A stretch of DNA of 19,014 nucleotides from positions 1 through 19,014 of the forward strand of contig JAHEGP010000027.1 in assembly GCA_024645065.1 (NCBI GenBank), read 5' to 3'. Position 1 is the stretch's first letter, and each line of letters opens with the position of its first letter. The stretch comes from Cellvibrionales bacterium (GTDB lineage Bacteria > Pseudomonadota > Gammaproteobacteria > Pseudomonadales > JAHEGP01). Shown piece after piece: positions 15,800 through 19,014 of the stretch. Both the position numbers and the translations under genes were made by a program. Below the pieces are notes generated by a model that did no database searches, was not told the origin of the DNA, and was given only the letters and a program-made list of their open reading frames with translations.

Positions 15800-18653
15800 G
15801 CCGCCCGAAGCTGCCGGTGAAGCCAGGGCTGCGCTGCTCCGGGCGCGGCTGCGGGGCGGACGACCCGGGGCCGAGGAAGATCTTCCCCTTGAAACGCCCG
15901 GAACTACCCCTGGCGAAGCGGTTGCCCTTGGGCCGTTTCAGCAGCCGCTCTGGCTCGACTATCGACTGTTCCCCGAACGGCGCACTGCCTGGGTGGTCAG
16001 GGCCTATCATGTAGTCGGTAATCTCGATCAGCAGCGCCTGCGTGGGGCGCTGGAGCGACTGCAGCGGAGGCACTGGAGCCTGACTGCAGCGGTCAGCAGC
16101 GCCGGCTCACTGCAGCTGTCGGATACCCCGATTCCATTGCGGGTCTGGCGTTGCACTGCTGATCCCTGGGCAGAAATGGCGACATTCTGCCGGGAGCAAC
16201 TGCCGGCGTTTCGACTCGAAGACGGCGCGCTTTTTCGCGTCTATGCCGCTGTTGGCGCCGATAGCTTCGCGCTGGTGCTGGCGCTACACCATATCCTGGT
16301 CGACCTGGATAGCCTGGCTTTGCTGGAACGGGAGCTGGACAGCCTGTACCAAACGCCAGCTGCACAACTCGATGCAGTCGTTAGCGTTGCTGCAGCCTAT
16401 GGGCGCCAGCACCGGGAGCTGCAACAGCGCAGGCCCATGCTGACGCAATTCTGGCAACAGCAGCTGGCCGATTTGCCGCCGCCGGTGCCGCTGCCCTGGG
16501 CCAGGGCAGGTCTGGGGCGAGCCGCCAGGGCTGCGCGGTCGGGGGGACTTATCCGCAAGGCCCTGCCCCTGAATCTGGTGAAGCGTATCTGGCGGTCTGC
16601 AAACGACAGTGGCAGCACTCCCTATCAGTGGCTGCTGGCCGGCTGGTGTGTGCTGCTGGCCCACTACTGGCAACAGAGCGAGGTCCACCTCGGGACCCTG
16701 GTTTCCCTGCGCACCACCCCGGCCCAGCGCCGGGTACTGGGATACCTCCAGAATCTGGTGGTGCTGCGTGTCGACTTGCAGCACTGTAGAACCTTTCACG
16801 ATGTGCTGCGTGCGGTGCAGGGCGTGGTTGCCCAGGCGATGCAGCATCGGGATCTTCCCATGCATGAACTGCTGCCTGCACTCGGTGGCCGCAGTGCTCA
16901 CGGCGCGCTGTTCTCCTGCCTTTTTACGCTCATCGATGACGACCAGCCGGAGACTTTTCTGGGGGGTAGCCTGCGGCAGCGGCAGTCGATGGACTATGGC
17001 GGCGCCGCGTTCGACTGTTCCTGCTTTTTCATCGCCCACCCCAGGGCGCCGGCGCTGGCGATTGAATACAACAGCGCATTGTATGGTGCTGAAGACATCG
17101 CAAAGACCCTGGATCACTACCACCGGATACTGTTGCAATGCCTCGAAAGCAATGAGCAACAGGAGGGGCGAGACTGGCGTCGCTATCGCCTGGTGCAAGA
17201 CGCAGACTATCGCGCGGCGGAACTGCATTGGCACCGGCTGGCACAGGAATCGCCCACTGGCGAATGTCTGCACCACGCAGTTGGGCGAAAGTCGGAGGAG
17301 CGCCCGGATCATATCGCCGTAGTCTGGAGCGACGGCACTGATCGAATGGAGTTGGGCTATCGGCAACTGTCACAGCAAGCCGATGCGGTTGCCCGCTTTC
17401 TCGCAACCCTCGATCCGGCACAGGAGGAGCCGGTGGCATTGGTCGCGCGCTGGCACCCCGACAGTATTGCAGCGATGTTGGGTATCCTGCGAGCTGGCTG
17501 TGCCTACCTGCCCGTAGACCCGGATTACCCGCCCGCGAGAATAGCCCACATGGTGCGGGACTCCGGTTGCAGAATCGTGCTGACGGCGGCAGATCTCGAA
17601 TTGCCCCGTGAGCTGCAGGCCCGCTGCTTTGCGCTGGAAGCCGCGACCGCTGATGGCGACGATAGCGGCAATGCAAACGCGAGATATGGCCGAAACGACC
17701 CCGGCGGCCTGGCCTATGTGATTTATACATCGGGTTCCAGCGGGCCGCCCAAAGGCGTGATGGTGGAACACCGGGCGGCGGTGTATTCGACCCGGGAGCG
17801 AAGCCGGGTTTATGCGCAATGGCCGCCCGAAAAGTTTCTCCTGCTGTCGAGTATCGCCTTCGACAGCGCCGTCGCCGGATTGTGGTGGACCCTGTCCAGC
17901 GGTGGAACCCTGTACCTGACCTCGCCGTCGATGGCTCGGGCGGCGGACCGACTCGGCGAATTGATCCAGCGCGAATCCATTACCCATGCCCTCTGTCTAC
18001 CCAGCCAGTGGCGCGATATTGGTCGCTTGGCCCAATCCCTCGACAGCATGCAGCTGGCGATTGTCGCGGGTGAGGCCTGTGACTCGAAGGTTGCCAGGCA
18101 GCACTTCAGGACCGCCCCCCGGGCTGTGCTGTTCAATGAATACGGCCCGACCGAGATGACTGTCTGGAGTAGCTGGCACCAGCTCTCGCCGCAGGAGGCA
18201 GATCCCGTTCCCATCGGCGAACCGCTGCTGCAAACCCAGGCGCTGATCCTCGATCGCTGGGCTAATCTGGTGCCTGAAGGTTTGACCGGCGAGCTCTACC
18301 TGGCGGGAGCGGGTATCGCCAGGGGCTACATCGGCAGCGGCTCCGGGCCTGTAAAGTCCGGCTTCGTGGAACATCCGCTGGACCCGGCATCCCGCGCCTA
18401 TAGAACTGGCGACCGGGTGCGGCGGGATAGCCGGGATCGGCTCTACTTCGAGGGCCGGGTCGATGAGCAGGTGAAATGCAGGGGGTACCGCATCGCTCTC
18501 GAAAGTGTCGAGGCGACCCTGAGACGGGCAAGCGACGTGGCGATGGCGGTGTTACCCTTCGATGGTGAGTCGCTCGAGGCTTTACTCAAACAACTGCCCG
18601 ACAATGAAGCTCGCGAAATTCTTGCTCGTTACAGGGCCGCTGCCTCGAGCTGA
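15789..18653 (+). CDS. NRPS C-A protein with truncated adenylation domain and no carrier domain
   Basis: Nonribosomal peptide synthetase of 954 residues from the TTG at 15789. After a basic linker (AALLRARLRGG) comes a condensation domain with HHILVDLDS (H167, H168, D172; the usual Gly after Asp is Leu), then an adenylation domain with A3 YTSGSSGPPKG from 646, FDSAVAGLWW (A4), FNEYGPTEMT (A5), YRTGDRV (A7) and A8 QVKCRGYRIALESVE at 894-908. Only 46 residues remain before the stop. A9, the A10 lysine and a carrier domain are absent, so it may be unable to adenylate on its own. The tail (ESLEALLKQLPDNEAREILARY) looks like a post-carrier linker, as if the A9-PCP segment had been deleted. The pocket reads D-S-A-C-I-A-E-V-W, a code I do not recognise. 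GAGGA lies 8 bases before the TTG, which overlaps the previous stop by 11 bases; an ATG at 15747 without a good site is the alternative start. Confidence 0.88.
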   Translation: MPAKPPEAAGEARAALLRARLRGGRPGAEEDLPLETPGTTPGEAVALGPFQQPLWLDYRLFPERRTAWVVRAYHVVGNLDQQRLRGALERLQRRHWSLTAAVSSAGSLQLSDTPIPLRVWRCTADPWAEMATFCREQLPAFRLEDGALFRVYAAVGADSFALVLALHHILVDLDSLALLERELDSLYQTPAAQLDAVVSVAAAYGRQHRELQQRRPMLTQFWQQQLADLPPPVPLPWARAGLGRAARAARSGGLIRKALPLNLVKRIWRSANDSGSTPYQWLLAGWCVLLAHYWQQSEVHLGTLVSLRTTPAQRRVLGYLQNLVVLRVDLQHCRTFHDVLRAVQGVVAQAMQHRDLPMHELLPALGGRSAHGALFSCLFTLIDDDQPETFLGGSLRQRQSMDYGGAAFDCSCFFIAHPRAPALAIEYNSALYGAEDIAKTLDHYHRILLQCLESNEQQEGRDWRRYRLVQDADYRAAELHWHRLAQESPTGECLHHAVGRKSEERPDHIAVVWSDGTDRMELGYRQLSQQADAVARFLATLDPAQEEPVALVARWHPDSIAAMLGILRAGCAYLPVDPDYPPARIAHMVRDSGCRIVLTAADLELPRELQARCFALEAATADGDDSGNANARYGRNDPGGLAYVIYTSGSSGPPKGVMVEHRAAVYSTRERSRVYAQWPPEKFLLLSSIAFDSAVAGLWWTLSSGGTLYLTSPSMARAADRLGELIQRESITHALCLPSQWRDIGRLAQSLDSMQLAIVAGEACDSKVARQHFRTAPRAVLFNEYGPTEMTVWSSWHQLSPQEADPVPIGEPLLQTQALILDRWANLVPEGLTGELYLAGAGIARGYIGSGSGPVKSGFVEHPLDPASRAYRTGDRVRRDSRDRLYFEGRVDEQVKCRGYRIALESVEATLRRASDVAMAVLPFDGESLEALLKQLPDNEAREILARYRAAASS

Positions 18654-18657
18654 GCGA

Positions 18658-19014
18658 CTACCGATTCCGGTCAGTGGCCTGGTGCACGATTTGCTCCAGC
18701 AATGGCACCACCTCGGCCGACATAAACGGCTCCCGCAATATCTCTCTGTGGGTCGTTTCCAGCAGTAGCGGTGAGGTTTCCGCGGGCAGGTAACGGCGCC
18801 AGTTCTGTTCGACTTGCCATACGCGCTCGCTGGTAGTCAGTAGTGCAACTTTCCCGTTATAGGGCGAGGCCCGATACCCCCGCCAAAGCTCGACGGTTCG
18901 GGCGTCGTTGAAAGACGACGCCTGCAGGGCGGTGTCGGGACGGATTGGCGCCCCGGTGCTTGCAGCAGGGGAATGCCGCGTTGCTGTCATACCTTTCTTC
19001 AGTCGCTGCCAGAA
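18658..19014 (-). CDS. Thioesterase C-terminal part (NRPS type), cut by the window edge
   Basis: The last 118 residues of a protein that continues beyond the right edge; the frame is open through 19014, and the ATG at 18990 is only an internal Met. The segment matches the end of an NRPS-type thioesterase: YRASPYNGKVALLT, a W-centred segment (VEQNWRRYLP), then ETTHREILREPFM, where the His (codon at 18750-18748) fits the catalytic His of the Ser-Asp-His triad, and a final helix EVVPLLEQIVHQA. The Ser and Asp lie outside the window. It is either a free-standing thioesterase or the end of a larger NRPS subunit, which could supply the carrier domain missing from the convergent NRPS. The two stops are only 4 bases apart, leaving no room for a separate terminator. 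Confidence 0.7.
   Translation of the reverse strand, partial: FWQRLKKGMTATRHSPAASTGAPIRPDTALQASSFNDARTVELWRGYRASPYNGKVALLTTSERVWQVEQNWRRYLPAETSPLLLETTHREILREPFMSAEVVPLLEQIVHQATDRNR

Noticed and set aside
18562..18768. A frameshift near the end of the second NRPS hiding A9-A10-PCP in another frame
   Set aside because: The overlapping plus-strand frame has no A10 (NGKxD) or carrier (LGG-S) motif, and the DNA immediately downstream codes for the thioesterase on the other strand.
1..19014. Mobile elements, CRISPR arrays, tRNA or rRNA genes
   Set aside because: Reading through the window showed no transposase, no regularly spaced direct repeats and no recognisable structured RNA gene.

Overview
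This window reads as part of a nonribosomal peptide biosynthetic gene cluster from a moderately GC-rich Gram-negative bacterium. A TonB-dependent outer-membrane receptor proves an outer membrane, and the protein families are typical of Gammaproteobacteria, possibly marine; the taxon is inference. Nothing like an insertion sequence, tRNA, rRNA or CRISPR array was seen.

Layout. (1) 345-2156 (+): an ABC exporter, convergent with the next block. (2) 11210 down to 2336 (-): a tightly packed seven-gene operon. In transcription order it encodes a HupE/UreJ-like membrane protein, a TonB-dependent receptor, an ornithine cyclodeaminase-family enzyme, a prolyl-PCP dehydrogenase (PltE/RedW type), a stand-alone prolyl-AMP ligase (PltF/RedM type), a stand-alone carrier protein and a GT1-family glycosyltransferase. 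(3) 11211-11566: a divergent intergenic region with a candidate promoter and a 12-bp palindrome. (4) 11567-18653 (+): two overlapping NRPS genes. (5) 18658 to the window edge (-): the C-terminal end of a thioesterase, convergent with the second NRPS and cut by the window.

Logic of the pathway. The minus-strand genes form a complete cassette for pyrrole-2-carboxyl-S-PCP: ornithine to proline, proline to prolyl-S-PCP, then oxidation to pyrrolyl-S-PCP. This acyl group is the natural donor for the N-terminal condensation domain of the first NRPS, whose adenylation pocket reads closest to asparagine. The key oddity is that this adenylation domain is interrupted after core A8 by about 345 residues of a complete PP-loop ATP pyrophosphatase (adenine nucleotide alpha hydrolase) with a zinc-ribbon-like Cys motif. 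Enzymes of this superfamily activate a carbonyl or amide oxygen with ATP and replace it with sulfur or nitrogen, so thioamidation or amidination of the PCP-bound intermediate is the leading hypothesis. The second NRPS is a C-A protein whose adenylation domain stops soon after A8, lacking the A10 lysine and any carrier domain.

Together with the exporter, glycosyltransferase and TonB receptor/HupE pair, the cluster could make and re-import a pyrrole-containing, possibly thioamidated or amidinated, metal-binding peptide. The pyrrole cassette is well supported by sequence. The sulfur or nitrogen chemistry and the metallophore role are inference.
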